Positions 26,245 to 36,325 are shown, counted from the stretch's first letter. The stretch is 64,000 nt of DNA from Microbispora sp. ZYX-F-249 (GCF_039649665.1 NZ_JBDJAW010000003.1:186001-250000); one strand, 5' to 3'. The notes: generated by a model from the letters alone, not told the origin. A program made the numbers and translations.

Positions 26245-26296
26245 ACGGGGGCTGGTATTCTTGCCTTTCAGCCTTGCACGACGGCGGTGATTCGCC

Positions 26297-26869
26297 ATGC
26301 CTAACGAGAGCAGGATGAGTCTGCACAGCCTCGATCCCCGAGCCCCATGGGTGATCTCCACCCACGACCTGGGGCGCCGACCGGGATCGATGCGCACGCT
26401 CAGCCCGGTCCTCCCGGCACCGGCGGACCTCGCGGTCGGAATGATCGGCGTTCCCAAGGACGCCGACGTCGAGCTGGACATCCGGCTCGAAGCGGTGATG
26501 GAGGGCGTGCTCGTGACGGGCACGGCGCAAGCTCCCCTGACGGGGGAGTGCTCGCGCTGCCTGGACCCGTTGACCTCGGAGATCGAGGTCGACTTCCAGG
26601 AGCTCTACTTCTACTCGGCGGAGGACGCCGGAGAGGACGATCTGCTCCTCGACGGCGAACTGCTCGATCTCGAGCCGGTTTTCCGTGACGCGGTGGTGCT
26701 CGCACTGCCGCTGAGCCCGGTGTGCGGTGAGGACTGCCCCGGTCTCTGTGCGGAGTGCGGGATCAGGCTGGCGGATGCCGGCCCGGACCACCGGCACGAA
26801 GCGATCGACGCCCGCTGGGCGGCGCTGCAGGGTTTGGTTGTGGAACAGGAAGACGATCAGGAGGGTTGA
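26297..26869 (+). CDS. DUF177 (YceD-family) protein
   Basis: A 190-residue protein found upstream of rpmF in nearly all actinobacteria and linked in other organisms to 23S rRNA accumulation. It has the strands [20 protein letters not shown], the CSRCLDP motif near 92-98, the acidic loop [17 protein letters not shown], and a C-terminal [13 protein letters not shown] cluster that may bind zinc. Start ATG 26297 is used; ATG 26315 is also possible. It ends one base before the GTG of rpmF, so the two are cotranslated. Confidence 0.9.
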   Translation: MPNESRMSLHSLDPRAPWVISTHDLGRRPGSMRTLSPVLPAPADLAVGMIGVPKDADVELDIRLEAVMEGVLVTGTAQAPLTGECSRCLDPLTSEIEVDFQELYFYSAEDAGEDDLLLDGELLDLEPVFRDAVVLALPLSPVCGEDCPGLCAECGIRLADAGPDHRHEAIDARWAALQGLVVEQEDDQEG

Positions 26870-26870
26870 C

Positions 26871-27050
26871 GTGGCCGTCCCCAAGCGGAAGATGTCGCGG
26901 AGCAACACCCGCGCCCGCAGGTCCCAGTGGAAGGCGGCGGCGGTCGCACTCGTGAGCTGCCCGCAGTGCCGCTCGCCCAAGCGCCCGCACGTGGCGTGCC
27001 CGACCTGCGGCACCTACAACCGCCGTCAGGTCGTCGAGCCGTCGGCCTGA
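26871..27050 (+). CDS. rpmF: 50S ribosomal protein L32
   Basis: A 59-residue L32 that starts [20 protein letters not shown] and carries a zinc ribbon of two CxxC pairs (CPQC and CPTC). GTG 26871 follows GGAGG at a proper distance. The order DUF177-rpmF-rnc is conserved in bacteria. Confidence 0.96.
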   Translation: MAVPKRKMSRSNTRARRSQWKAAAVALVSCPQCRSPKRPHVACPTCGTYNRRQVVEPSA

Positions 27051-27175
27051 TCGCGCGTTAGGCGGACATCGGGACGCCGGCCGGATCGTCAAGGCGAGCC
27101 GGTCGGCGTTACCGTGCTTCACAGGAACGTGCGGTGGCGGTTGGACGGTACGCACCCACATGCACGCCCGCGGCC

Positions 27176-27223
27176 GTGGTGGACGCCGGGGCCATCGGCT
27201 CCCGGCGGACCGGCGTCCACCAC
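27176..27223 (+). promoter_or_regulatory. 14-bp hairpin in the rnc leader
   Basis: Arms 27176-27189 (GTGGTGGACGCCGG) and 27210-27223 pair perfectly around a 20-base loop, 75 bases before the rnc ATG. The 247-base rpmF-rnc interval holds no gene. It may be a processing site for RNase III itself, since RNase III autoregulation through leader or operon hairpins is known in E. coli and Streptomyces, or an rpmF terminator. Confidence 0.55.
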
Positions 27224-27297
27224 GCCTTCGGGCCTTCGGCCGGTCCACCTGCCTCCCGTGCACGGCCCTGCCTGCACATAGGAGTTGGGAGGATTTC

Positions 27298-28047
27298 ATG
27301 GCCGCACCGTCTGTAAAGCCCGTCCCCGTCGAGGTCGCCAGGGACGAGCTCTATCAGGTGCTGAACGTCAGGCTCAGCACCGGCATCCTGGAGCGGGCGC
27401 TGACGCACCGCTCGTACGCGTACGAGAACGGCGGACTGCCGACGAACGAGCGCCTGGAGTTCCTGGGCGACTCGGTGCTGGGTCTCGTGGTGACGGACAC
27501 GCTGTTCCGCAACCACCCCGACCTGCCGGAGGGCCAGCTCGCCAAGCTGCGCGCCGCCGTGGTCAACATGCGGGCCCTCGCGGACGTCGCCAGGACGCTC
27601 GACCTCGGCAAGTACCTGCGGCTGGGCCGCGGCGAGGAGGGCACGGGCGGGCGCGACAAGTCGTCGATCCTGGCCGACACGCTGGAGGCCCTGATCGGCA
27701 CGGTGTACGTCGACAAGGGCCTCGACGAGGCGTTCCGCGTCGTCCATCTGCTGTTCGACCCGCTCATCACGCGGTCGGCGTCGCTCGGCGCCGGGCTCGA
27801 CTGGAAGACGTCCCTGCAGGAGCTCACCGCCGCCGAGATGCTCGGCGTGCCCGAATACCACGTGGACGAGAGCGGGCCCGATCACGCCAAGTCGTTCTCC
27901 GCCACGGTGCGCGTGGGCGGCAAGGAGTACGGCAAGGGCTCCGGGCGCAGCAAGAAGGAGGCCGAGCAGCAGGCGGCCGAGGCGGCCTGGACCGCGATCC
28001 GCGCGCTGCGCGACGCCCGCGAGGGCGCCGGCCCCGTACGCGCCTGA
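27298..28047 (+). CDS. rnc: Ribonuclease III
   Basis: A 249-residue double-strand-specific endoribonuclease for rRNA and mRNA processing. The catalytic signature [15 protein letters not shown] is near residues 51-65, and the second acidic cluster [18 protein letters not shown] near 120-137 supplies Mg ligands. A double-stranded RNA-binding domain occupies about 160-228 ([34 protein letters not shown]). ATG 27298 follows GGGAGGA. It is followed by mutM after 16 bases. Confidence 0.96.
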   Translation: MAAPSVKPVPVEVARDELYQVLNVRLSTGILERALTHRSYAYENGGLPTNERLEFLGDSVLGLVVTDTLFRNHPDLPEGQLAKLRAAVVNMRALADVARTLDLGKYLRLGRGEEGTGGRDKSSILADTLEALIGTVYVDKGLDEAFRVVHLLFDPLITRSASLGAGLDWKTSLQELTAAEMLGVPEYHVDESGPDHAKSFSATVRVGGKEYGKGSGRSKKEAEQQAAEAAWTAIRALRDAREGAGPVRA

Positions 28048-28063
28048 GCCCGGGGGACGGCGC

Positions 28064-28942
28064 ATGCCCGAACTGCCCGAGGTCGAGGTCGTCCGAAGGG
28101 GCCTGGAGAGCTGGGTCGCCGGCCGGACCGTGGCCGCGGCCGAGGTCCTGCATCCCCGGGCGGTCCGCCGCAACGTGGGCGACCTGCCCGCCCAGCTCAA
28201 GGACCGCACGCTGACGTCGGCCGAGCGGCGCGGCAAGTACCTGTGGCTGCCCCTGCGGGACGGCGCCCGGGAGGAGGCGGATGAGGCCCTGATCGCCCAC
28301 CTCGGCATGAGCGGGCAGCTGCTCGTCGTCGATCCGCTGTCGCCGGTGGAGAAGCATCTGCGCGTGCGCATGGGCTTCACCGACGGCGGACCGGAGCTAC
28401 GGTTCGTCGACCAGCGGACCTTCGGGCACCTCCTGGTGGCGCCGATGGCCGCCGCCGGGCGGGGCCGGCCGGTGCCCGAGCCGATCGCGCACATCGCCGC
28501 CGACCCGCTGGAGGACGCCTTCGACGACGAGGAGTTCGCCGTACGGCTGCGGCTGCGCCGTACGGGGATCAAGCGGGCGCTGCTCGACCAGTCGCTGATC
28601 AGCGGGGTCGGCAACATCTACGCGGACGAGGCGCTGTGGCGGGCGCGCCTGCACTGGGCCCGGCCGACCGAGACGCTGACCCGGCCGAAGATCGCCGAAC
28701 TGCTCGCGGCCGTCCGCGCGGTCATGACCGAGGCGCTCGGGCAGGGCGGCACCTCCTTCGACAGCCTGTACGTCAACGTGAACGGCGAGAGCGGCTACTT
28801 CGACCGCTCGCTCGCGGTGTACGGCAGGCGGGACGAGCCCTGCCGCCGTTGCGGGACGCCGATCCGGCGGGAGGCGTTCATGAACCGGTCCTCCTACAGT
28901 TGCCCGAAGTGCCAGCCCCGCCCGAGGAACGCCCGCCAGTAG
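28064..28942 (+). CDS. mutM: Formamidopyrimidine-DNA glycosylase
   Basis: A 292-residue base-excision repair enzyme that removes 8-oxoguanine. The N-terminal [13 protein letters not shown] supplies the catalytic Pro and Glu. It also shows the H2TH region ([20 protein letters not shown] near 173-192) and the C-terminal zinc finger [13 protein letters not shown]...SYSCPKC. The MutM-type finger separates it from the Nei family. ATG 28064 is the conserved start because the Pro after Met must be exposed. Confidence 0.95.
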   Translation: MPELPEVEVVRRGLESWVAGRTVAAAEVLHPRAVRRNVGDLPAQLKDRTLTSAERRGKYLWLPLRDGAREEADEALIAHLGMSGQLLVVDPLSPVEKHLRVRMGFTDGGPELRFVDQRTFGHLLVAPMAAAGRGRPVPEPIAHIAADPLEDAFDDEEFAVRLRLRRTGIKRALLDQSLISGVGNIYADEALWRARLHWARPTETLTRPKIAELLAAVRAVMTEALGQGGTSFDSLYVNVNGESGYFDRSLAVYGRRDEPCRRCGTPIRREAFMNRSSYSCPKCQPRPRNARQ

Positions 28943-28989
28943 GGGACCCCCGCCTGTGGCGGCCGGAGTCGATCTGGATACTTGTAGGC

Positions 28990-29259
28990 GTGGTTCGGTT
29001 GACGGCATGGGTCCGGGGACGGGTGCAGGGCGTGGGATTCCGCTGGTGGACGCGGGCCCGCGCGCTGGAGCTCGGACTCGTCGGGTGGGCCTCGAACCTG
29101 GCCGACGGGAGGGTCGAGGTCGTCGCCGAGGGCCCGAGGGAGTCGTGCGAAAGGCTCCTGGCGTTGTTACGCACCGATGACACGCCCGGCCACGTTGAGG
29201 GGGTGGTCGAGCGCTGGAGCGATGCGAAGAGAGGTATCGCCGGGTTTGTCGAGAGGTAG
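28990..29259 (+). CDS. Acylphosphatase
   Basis: An 89-residue enzyme that hydrolyses acyl phosphates. It has the phosphate-binding [16 protein letters not shown] (catalytic Arg near residue 20) and the Asn motif [20 protein letters not shown] 28990 is the only suitable start near the first strand VRLTAWVRG. Acylphosphatase genes lie between mutM and smc in many actinobacteria. Confidence 0.93.
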   Translation: MVRLTAWVRGRVQGVGFRWWTRARALELGLVGWASNLADGRVEVVAEGPRESCERLLALLRTDDTPGHVEGVVERWSDAKRGIAGFVER

Positions 29260-29447
29260 GGCTTCCCTCAAACCCCTCAAATCCGGTATATTTATCTAGC
29301 GAGAGTGTCCACCGGTACGTCATCGCGGAGCGTTCAACTTGACCGTCTCCAATGCCGGTGCGACTCTTGAGAGGAACCACGCGCACCCCTCCCGCGGCAT
29401 GAAGTGCGCGAACCAGTCTGGTCACTCAGCGTGGAGGACCCTTTACT

Positions 29448-29642
29448 ATGGCGAAGGCTCTACTCGGCCACGTCGGCGGTCCTGACCCTCGGATGATCTC
29501 GGAAATGCGCCGTCTCCAGCAGCGCATCCGCGACCTCGAGGCAGAACTCAACCGGCTCCAGGCCCAGAACGACGCGCTCGCGGCGCAAACTCGTGATGAG
29601 GCCCTGGTCCGGCTGCAGGATCGCGAGCCGGCTCTCACCTGA
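29448..29642 (+). CDS. Short coiled-coil protein upstream of smc
   Basis: A 64-residue protein of unknown function. After MAKALLGHVGGPDPRMISEM it forms one continuous amphipathic helix (RRLQQRIRDLEAELNRLQAQ) with leucines in heptad spacing, so it should dimerise as a coiled coil. GGAGG lies 10 bases before ATG 29448. A 188-base leader precedes it and a hairpin terminator follows, so it is an independent transcription unit. Confidence 0.8.
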   Translation: MAKALLGHVGGPDPRMISEMRRLQQRIRDLEAELNRLQAQNDALAAQTRDEALVRLQDREPALT

Positions 29643-29669
29643 GGTCCGGCAGGAACGGGAAAGGATTGT

Positions 29670-29694
29670 AGGGACGCCCCGCAAAGGCGTCCCT
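29670..29694 (+). terminator. Terminator after the coiled-coil gene
   Basis: Arms 29670-29678 (AGGGACGCC) and 29686-29694 pair perfectly around CCGCAAA, 27 bases after the stop. It isolates the small gene from smc. Confidence 0.75.
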
Positions 29695-29886
29695 TGCCAT
29701 TTCCGCCGCCGTTCCCCGGCAATTGATTCGGCGGCTAATCGATCATAAAGAGATGGGCGAACCGCCCCGCTTGTCGTTTCCGGTCTTCCCTTCACAAGCG
29801 TGCCGCCGGTGCCTATCCCGCGTGCCCGGCCGCCGGGAGCTGTAGTCTTTCCCCCCAAACGCCGGGCGGCATCAAGGGGGGCGGAC

Positions 29887-32800
29887 GTGTACCTGAAGAC
29901 GCTCACCTTACGCGGCTTCAAATCATTCGCCTCGGCCACCACCCTCCGCTTCGAGCCGGGCATCACCGCCGTGGTCGGCCCCAACGGCTCCGGCAAGTCC
30001 AACGTCGTGGACGCCCTCGCATGGGTGATGGGCGAGCACAGCGCCAAGTCGCTGCGCGGCGGCAAGATGGAGGACGTCATCTTCGCGGGCACCTCCAGCC
30101 GCCCGCCGCTCGGCCGGGCCGAGGTCACCCTGACGATCGACAACACCGACGGCGCGCTCCCCATCGACTACACCGAGGTGACGATCAGCCGGCTGATGTT
30201 CCGGTCCGGCCAGAGCGAGTACGCCATCAACGGCGACACCTGCCGGCTGCTCGACATCCAGGAGCTGCTGTCCGACTCGGGCATCGGCCGGGAGATGCAC
30301 GTCATCGTCGGCCAGGGCCAGCTCGACCAGGTGCTGCACGCGGGACCGGAGGAGCGCCGGGCGTTCATCGAGGAGGCCGCGGGCGTCCTCAAGCACCGCA
30401 AACGCAAGGAGAAGGCCCTCCGCAAGCTCGACGCGATGCAGGCCAACCTGACCCGCGTCCAGGACCTCGTGGCCGAACTGCGCCGTCAGCTCAAACCGCT
30501 GGGCCGCCAGGCCGAGATCGCCCGCAAGGCGGCCGTCATCCAGGCCGACCTGCGTGACGCGCGGCTGCGCCTGCTCGCCGACGACGTGATCACCCTCCGC
30601 GACACCCTGCAGCGGGAGGAGGCCGACGAGGCGGCCGTACAGACGCGGCGCGCCCAGGTGGAGGCCGAGCTGGCCGAGGGGCAGCGGCGGGAGGCGGAGC
30701 TGGAGGCGGCCGAGAACGAGGCCCAGCCGCGTCTCAAGGCCGCCCAGGAGACCTTCTACCGCCTTTCGGCCCTGCGGGAACGGCTGCGCGGCGTGGAGAG
30801 CCTCGCGGCCGAACGGCGGCGGCACGCCGCCGACGCCGCGTCCATCGAGCGGCGCGGGCGCGACCCGGAGGACCTGGAGCGCGAGGCCGCCGAGGTGCGG
30901 GAGCAGGAGCGGGTGCTGGCGGAGGAGCTGGACGAGGCGCGTGAGCGGCTCGCGGCCGCCGTCGAGGTCCGTGCCGAGGCCGAGGAGGCGCTGGCCGCAG
31001 AGGAGCGGCGCCTGGCCCTCGCCGCCCGGGCCGCGGCCGACCGCCGCGAGGCCCTCGCCCGTCTGCGTGGTCAGGTCGAGTCGGCCAGGAGCAGGGCCAG
31101 GGCCGCGGGGGACGAGATCGGCAGGCTCACCAAGGCCGTCGAGGACGCCACCCGGCGTGCCGAACAGGCCCAGGACGAGCTCGACGCGCAGGCGCTCGAC
31201 GAGGCGCCGGCCGACCCCGGGCTCGCGGCCGAACTGGAGGCCGCGCAGGAGGGCGTCGACCTCGCCCGCGCCGCGGTGGAGGAGGCCAGGGCCGTGGCCG
31301 AGCAGGCCGAGGCCGTGGTGGAGCGGGAGCGGGCCGAGCTGGCCGCGCCCAGGGACGCGTTGGCCGCCGCCAAGGCCGCCGTGGGCACGGCCCGCGCCGC
31401 CGACGCGGAGTCGCAGCGCGCCGTCGCCGCTCTCCAGGCGCGGTGCGAGGCACTGGAGATGAGCCTGGCCGGGGGAGCGGACGGGGCCGCCGCGCTGCTC
31501 GGCGCCGGGCTGCCCGGGGTGCTCGGCCCGATCGCCACGCTGCTGGCCGTACGCCCGGGTGCGGAGGCGGCCGTCGCGGCCGTCCTGGCGGTCGACGGCG
31601 TGGCCGTCGCCTCGCTCACCGCCGCCGTCGCGGCCGTCGAGCACCTGCGCGAGGCCGACGCCGGTCGCGCCGCCCTGCTGATCGCCGGCGACAGGAACGG
31701 TGGCGGGAGCGGTCATGACAGGCGGCCGGAGGTGCCCGTCGCGGGCGCCGAGTGGGCCGCCGACCTGGTCACCGTGCCGGACGAGCTGCGCCCCGCCGTG
31801 GAGGCGTCGCTGTCCGGCGTGGTCGTGGTGCCCGATCTGCTCACCGCGCGCAAGGTCGTGGACGCCCACCCCGAGCTGCGGGCCGTGACCACGTCCGGCG
31901 ACCTGCTCGGCGTCCACGCCGCGCACGGCGGCTCCGGCGGCGGCGCCTCGCTGCTGCAGATGCGTACGGCCCTGGACGAGGCCGCCGCCGATCTCGCCAC
32001 CGCCCGGGCCGGGGCCGAACGGCACGCGGAGGCGCTGGCCGAGGCCGTGGCCGCCGAGCGGGAGTGCCAGCTCGCGCTGGAGGCGGCGCAGGCGCGAGTC
32101 GCCGAGGCGCAGAGCGGCGTGAGCGCCGCCCAGAGCGGGGTCAACGCCGCGCAGAACGGGCTGAACGCGGCGCAGGCCGGGCTCGACCGCCTGCGCGGCA
32201 GGCAGCGGGAGGCCGACCAGCGGGCCGCGGCGGCGGCCAAGCAGCTCGCCCGGCTGGAGGCCGCGGTCAAGGCCGCGCAGGACGAGGCGGCCCGGCTCGG
32301 CCGGTCCGTGCTGGACGCCCAGGAGTCGCGCGAACAGGCGCAGGCCGCGGTCGTGGAGCTGGAGGAGCAGCTCGCCGAGGCGGAGTACGCCGCCGAGCTG
32401 GAGGCGGAGCCGACCACCGACACCCGGGACGAGCTGGCCGCCGCCTGCGGCGTCACCCGGCAGGCCGAGATGGAGGCCCGGCTGACCGTCCGTACGGCCG
32501 AGGAGCGGGTGCGGGGCATCGCCGGCCGCGCCGAGGCCCTGCTGCGCGCGGCGCAGCGCGAGCGGCAGGACCGCGCCCGGGCCGCGGCCGACCGGGAACG
32601 CCGCCGCAGGCAGGCGGAGATCGCCGCCGCGGTGGCCGACGGAGCACGCGCCGCCCTGGGCGCGCTGGAGGGCTCGCTCGCGCGGGCCGCCGAGGAGCGC
32701 GACGAGGCCGATCGGGCGCGCGGGCAGATCGACGCCGAGCTCAAGCAGGTGCGCCTGCGCGTGCGGGAGCTCGGCTCCGAGCTGGACGCCCTGGTCAACC

Positions 32801-33612
32801 GGGTCCACGGCAGCGAGATGGCCAGGACGGAACGCCGGCTGCGCCTGGAGCAGATGGAGCAGCGCGCCCTGGAGGAGTACGGCATCGAGCTCGAGCCGCT
32901 CATCGCGGAGTACGGGCCGGGCGTGCCGGTGCCGGGCGACCCGCCGGTGCCGTACGTCCGGGAGGAGCAGGAGAAGCGGGCCAGGACGGCCGAGCGGCAG
33001 ATGACCCAGCTCGGCAAGGTCAACCCGCTGGCGCTGGAGGAGTTCGCCGCGCTGGAGGAGCGGCACGCCTTCCTCACCTCCCAGCTCGAAGACCTCAAGA
33101 AGACCCGGCGCGACCTGCTGCTCGTGGTGAAGGAGGTCGACGACCGGGTCGAGCAGGTCTTCGCGGCGGCGTACGAGGACGTGGCGCGCGAGTTCCAGGG
33201 GATCTTCCAGCGGGTCTTCCCCGGCGGGGAGGGGCGCCTGCTGCTGACCGATCCGGAGGACATGCTGACGACCGGCGTCGAGGTCGAGGCCCGGCCACCC
33301 GGCAAGAAGGTCAAGCGCCTGTCGCTGCTGTCCGGCGGAGAGCGGTCGCTGACGGCGGTCGCGTTCCTCATCTCGATCTTCAAGGCCCGCCCGTCGCCGT
33401 TCTACGTGATGGACGAGGTCGAGGCGGCCCTCGACGACACCAACACCCAGCGGTTGCTCACGCTGTTCGAGGAACTGAGACAGACTTCACAGCTCATCGT
33501 GATCACGCACCAGAAGCGCACGATGGAGATCGCCGACGCGTTGTACGGCGTGTCCATGCGCGGCGACGGTGTCACTCAGGTCGTCAGCCAGCGCCTCCGC
33601 GAGAAGGTCTAG
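29887..33612 (+). CDS. smc: Chromosome segregation protein SMC
   Basis: A 1241-residue condensin ATPase. The N-terminal head has LRGFKSFASATTLRFEPGIT and Walker A GPNGSGKSN near residues 32-40. Two very long Ala/Glu/Arg-rich coiled coils surround a hinge near about 500-640 (LGPIATLLAVRPGAEAAVAA). The C-terminal head has the ABC signature LSLLSGGERSLTAVA near 1143 and Walker B YVMDEVEAALDD near 1172. GTG 29887 is the conserved start (MYLKTLTLRGFKSF). The second coiled coil contains a 21-bp tandem repeat. It precedes ftsY, as in other actinobacteria. Confidence 0.96.
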   Translation: MYLKTLTLRGFKSFASATTLRFEPGITAVVGPNGSGKSNVVDALAWVMGEHSAKSLRGGKMEDVIFAGTSSRPPLGRAEVTLTIDNTDGALPIDYTEVTISRLMFRSGQSEYAINGDTCRLLDIQELLSDSGIGREMHVIVGQGQLDQVLHAGPEERRAFIEEAAGVLKHRKRKEKALRKLDAMQANLTRVQDLVAELRRQLKPLGRQAEIARKAAVIQADLRDARLRLLADDVITLRDTLQREEADEAAVQTRRAQVEAELAEGQRREAELEAAENEAQPRLKAAQETFYRLSALRERLRGVESLAAERRRHAADAASIERRGRDPEDLEREAAEVREQERVLAEELDEARERLAAAVEVRAEAEEALAAEERRLALAARAAADRREALARLRGQVESARSRARAAGDEIGRLTKAVEDATRRAEQAQDELDAQALDEAPADPGLAAELEAAQEGVDLARAAVEEARAVAEQAEAVVERERAELAAPRDALAAAKAAVGTARAADAESQRAVAALQARCEALEMSLAGGADGAAALLGAGLPGVLGPIATLLAVRPGAEAAVAAVLAVDGVAVASLTAAVAAVEHLREADAGRAALLIAGDRNGGGSGHDRRPEVPVAGAEWAADLVTVPDELRPAVEASLSGVVVVPDLLTARKVVDAHPELRAVTTSGDLLGVHAAHGGSGGGASLLQMRTALDEAAADLATARAGAERHAEALAEAVAAERECQLALEAAQARVAEAQSGVSAAQSGVNAAQNGLNAAQAGLDRLRGRQREADQRAAAAAKQLARLEAAVKAAQDEAARLGRSVLDAQESREQAQAAVVELEEQLAEAEYAAELEAEPTTDTRDELAAACGVTRQAEMEARLTVRTAEERVRGIAGRAEALLRAAQRERQDRARAAADRERRRRQAEIAAAVADGARAALGALEGSLARAAEERDEADRARGQIDAELKQVRLRVRELGSELDALVNRVHGSEMARTERRLRLEQMEQRALEEYGIELEPLIAEYGPGVPVPGDPPVPYVREEQEKRARTAERQMTQLGKVNPLALEEFAALEERHAFLTSQLEDLKKTRRDLLLVVKEVDDRVEQVFAAAYEDVAREFQGIFQRVFPGGEGRLLLTDPEDMLTTGVEVEARPPGKKVKRLSLLSGGERSLTAVAFLISIFKARPSPFYVMDEVEAALDDTNTQRLLTLFEELRQTSQLIVITHQKRTMEIADALYGVSMRGDGVTQVVSQRLREKV
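32105..32188 (+). repeat. Tandem heptad repeat in the SMC coiled coil
   Basis: Four consecutive approximately 21-bp units encode variants of AQSGVSA: AQSGVSA, AQSGVNA, AQNGLNA and AQAGLDR. One unit equals exactly one coiled-coil heptad, so expansion or loss keeps the register. Confidence 0.8.
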
Positions 33613-33721
33613 GCAGAGCGCGTCTCCCGTTTACCCGGGGGCTCGTTTCCGCCCCTCCGGATCGCTCGAATGACCTGTGCGCTGGCGGGAGTAATGCGGG
33701 TGATCTGGGAAACTGCATGGT

Positions 33722-34903
33722 GTGGACGGTTACCTCGGCATCATCGTGATCGTGGCCATCGTCGCCATATTGGCGGTGGGTGGCCTCTGGCTGCTGTTCC
33801 GGCCGAAGGCGAAGGACCTGCCGCCCGCGCCGCCGGCCCCGCCCGAGCCGCAGGCTCCCGTGATCGAGGAGCCCGCGAAGACGGGACTCGGTGAGGAAGA
33901 CGGCGGCTCGACGACCACGCTGCCGCCCCCCGCCCCTCCGATCGAAGAGCTGATCAAGGCTCCCGAGATCGAGGTCCCGCCGCCCTCGGCCGGCCGGATG
34001 GTGCGGCTGCGCAGCAGGCTGGCCCGTTCGCAGAACGTCCTCGGACGCGGCCTGCTCGAACTGCTGTCCCGCGACCGTCTCGACGACGACGTCTGGGACG
34101 AGATCGAGGAGACCCTGATCACCGCCGACGTCGGCGTCGCGCCGACCAGGGCGATGGTGGAGGAACTGCGGACGAAGGTGAAGGTCCTCGGCACCCGCAC
34201 CCCGGACGAGGTGCGCAAGCTGCTCAGGGAGGAACTGCTCACGCAGATCGCTCCCGACCTCGACCGGACCCTTCACACGAAGCCGCACGGCGAGCGGCCC
34301 GCGGTCGTCCTCGTCGTGGGCGTCAACGGCACCGGCAAGACCACGACCTCGGGCAAGCTCGCCCGCGTCCTGGTCGGCGACGGCGGGAAGGTCGTCCTCG
34401 GCGCCGCCGACACCTTCCGCGCGGCGGCCACCGACCAGCTGCAGACGTGGGGCGACCGCGTCGGGGCGGGCGTGGTGCGCGGCCCGGAGGGCGGCGACCC
34501 GGCGTCCGTGGCGTTCGACGCCGTGGCCAAGGGCATCGAGGACAAGGCCGACACCGTGATCATCGACACGGCGGGCCGCCTGCACACCAAGACCGGCCTC
34601 ATGGACGAGCTGGGCAAGGTGAAGCGGGTCATCGAGAAGAAGGCCGCGGTGGACGAGGTGCTGCTCGTCCTCGACGCGACCACGGGGCAGAACGGCATGC
34701 GCCAGGCGCAGGTCTTCGCCGAGGTGGTCAACGTCACCGGCATCGCCCTGACCAAGCTGGACGGCACGGCCAAGGGCGGCATCGTGATCTCGGTCCAGCG
34801 CGAGCTGGGCGTGCCCGTGAAGCTGGTGGGCCTCGGTGAGGGGCCGGACGACCTCGCGCCGTTCGACCCCGAGGTCTTCGTCGACGCCCTGCTCGGCGAC
34901 TGA
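33722..34903 (+). CDS. ftsY: Signal recognition particle receptor FtsY
   Basis: A 393-residue GTPase that docks SRP-ribosome complexes at the membrane. The N-terminus carries a true membrane helix (residues 4-25, YLGIIVIVAIVAILAVGG) and a Pro/Glu-rich linker, as in actinobacterial FtsY. The NG domain has G1 GVNGTGKTTTSGKLA near 200-214, DTFRAAATDQLQ, G3 DTAGRLHTK near 281 and G4 TKLDGTAKGG near 343. GTG 33722 is used. It lies 109 bases after smc and ends at a bidirectional terminator. Confidence 0.96.
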   Translation: MDGYLGIIVIVAIVAILAVGGLWLLFRPKAKDLPPAPPAPPEPQAPVIEEPAKTGLGEEDGGSTTTLPPPAPPIEELIKAPEIEVPPPSAGRMVRLRSRLARSQNVLGRGLLELLSRDRLDDDVWDEIEETLITADVGVAPTRAMVEELRTKVKVLGTRTPDEVRKLLREELLTQIAPDLDRTLHTKPHGERPAVVLVVGVNGTGKTTTSGKLARVLVGDGGKVVLGAADTFRAAATDQLQTWGDRVGAGVVRGPEGGDPASVAFDAVAKGIEDKADTVIIDTAGRLHTKTGLMDELGKVKRVIEKKAAVDEVLLVLDATTGQNGMRQAQVFAEVVNVTGIALTKLDGTAKGGIVISVQRELGVPVKLVGLGEGPDDLAPFDPEVFVDALLGD

Positions 34904-34918
34904 CACAGGGGAAAGACC

Positions 34919-34943
34919 GGCGGGCCGGATTCACCGGCCCGCC
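34919..34943. terminator. Bidirectional terminator between ftsY and cds1-like gene
   Basis: Perfect 10-base arms (GGCGGGCCGG and CCGGCCCGCC) at 34919-34928 and 34934-34943 flank ATTCA, between converging genes. Confidence 0.75.
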
Positions 34944-34948
34944 CGTCG

Positions 34949-36019
34949 TCAGTCGCGCAGGAAGGCGCGCAGCTCCTCCAGATGCGGGGCGATGTCGATG
35001 CCCTGCCCGGACAGCCAGCGCGGGTCGCCGTAGGTGTCGCGGTAGCGCTCGGCGCCGTCGCAGATCAGCGTGACCACGCTGCCGCGCTCGCCTCGCTGCC
35101 GCATCTCCCGGATGATCTGCACCGCCGCCGCGATGTTGGTGCCGGTCGAGCCGCCGACCTCCCGGCGGGTGACCTCTCTGACCCAGTGCATGGCCGCGAT
35201 CGACAGGGCGTCCGGGACCTGCGTCATCCGGTCGATGACCGTCGGCAGGAACGACGGCTCGACCCGCGGCCGGCCGATGCCCTCGATCCGCGATCCGGCG
35301 CCGCCGTGCTCCTCGCCGGAGACCCAGGACGGGTAGAACGCCGAGCCCTCGGGATCGGCCACGCACAGCCGCGTCTGGTGCCGGCGGTAGCGGATGTAGC
35401 GGCCGATCGTCGCGGAGGTGCCGCCGGTGCCCGCGCCGACCACGATCCACGCGGGCTCCGGGTGCCGTTCGAGGGTCATCTGCTGGAAGATGCTCTCGGC
35501 GATGTTGTTGTTTCCCCGCCAGTCCGTCGCCCGCTCGGCGTAGGTGAACTGGTCCATGTAGTGCCCGCCGGTCTCGGCGGCGAGCCGGTGCGACTCGTCG
35601 TAGATCGCCCTCGGGTCGTCCACCAGGTGGCACTTGCCGCCGTAGAACTCGATGATCTCCCGCTTCTCCGGCGAGGTGCTCGCCGGGATCACCGCGATGA
35701 ACGGCAGGCCGAGCAGGCGGGCGAAGTACGCCTCGCTCACGGCGGTGGAGCCGCTGGACGCTTCGATGATCGTGGTGGTGGGGCCGATCCAGCCGTTGGC
35801 CAGGCCGTACAGGAAAAGTGAGCGGCCGAGCCGGTGCTTGAGTGAACCGGTCGGGTGCACCGACTCGTCTTTCAGATAGAGGTCGACCCCCCAGTGCGAG
35901 GGGAGCGGGAAGGCATGCAGATGAGTGTCACAGCTTCGGTTGGCGTCGGCCTCGACGGCCTGGATGGCGTCGGCCACCCAGGCCCTCGTGACCGGATCAT
36001 GCCGATCCAGGTGGTTCAT
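34949..36019 (-). CDS. PLP-dependent cysteine desulfhydrase/cysteine synthase-like (Cds1)
   Basis: A 356-residue fold-type II PLP enzyme. The PLP lysine is K61 in [15 protein letters not shown], the substrate loop is [13 protein letters not shown], and the phosphate-binding loop is [15 protein letters not shown]. The start [15 protein letters not shown] and overall text resemble M. tuberculosis Cds1, which degrades L-cysteine to H2S, ammonia and pyruvate. A cysteine synthase role cannot be excluded. ATG 36019 is chosen over the earlier frame opening. It stands alone. Confidence 0.87.
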   Translation of the reverse strand: MNHLDRHDPVTRAWVADAIQAVEADANRSCDTHLHAFPLPSHWGVDLYLKDESVHPTGSLKHRLGRSLFLYGLANGWIGPTTTIIEASSGSTAVSEAYFARLLGLPFIAVIPASTSPEKREIIEFYGGKCHLVDDPRAIYDESHRLAAETGGHYMDQFTYAERATDWRGNNNIAESIFQQMTLERHPEPAWIVVGAGTGGTSATIGRYIRYRRHQTRLCVADPEGSAFYPSWVSGEEHGGAGSRIEGIGRPRVEPSFLPTVIDRMTQVPDALSIAAMHWVREVTRREVGGSTGTNIAAAVQIIREMRQRGERGSVVTLICDGAERYRDTYGDPRWLSGQGIDIAPHLEELRAFLRD

Positions 36020-36256
36020 GGCGCCACTCTGGCACGTTGTCCGGCATGAACACCAAGGTCCCAGCTGTACGGACACACAGTGAAACTTGCCACATTTTAC
36101 TCTCGATTGAGGCTCCAGTGTTACGCTAATGAGACTTGTTCGGCTTGCGCGTGACCTGGCCGCGCGGGCCTGGTCCCTACATCGACGGTTCTGACCAGGC
36201 CGGACTAATTAACAGCGTGCTTAGGCCCCGATCGGCACGATGTCCTTGGCACAACG

Positions 36257-36316
36257 ATGAACGAGCGACCTCGCATGTGTTCCGGCCGGACGGGTAACGG
36301 GGGAGAAGTTCCGTAG
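36257..36316 (+). other. 19-codon upstream reading frame before the SigR-like gene
   Basis: ATG 36257 to TAG 36314-36316 encodes 19 residues in the same phase as the sigma gene and ends 9 bases before its ATG. It blocks any N-terminally extended form of the sigma factor started upstream in this frame. No clear ribosome-binding site precedes it, so translation is uncertain. Confidence 0.35.
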
Positions 36317-36325
36317 GGGGAAGAG

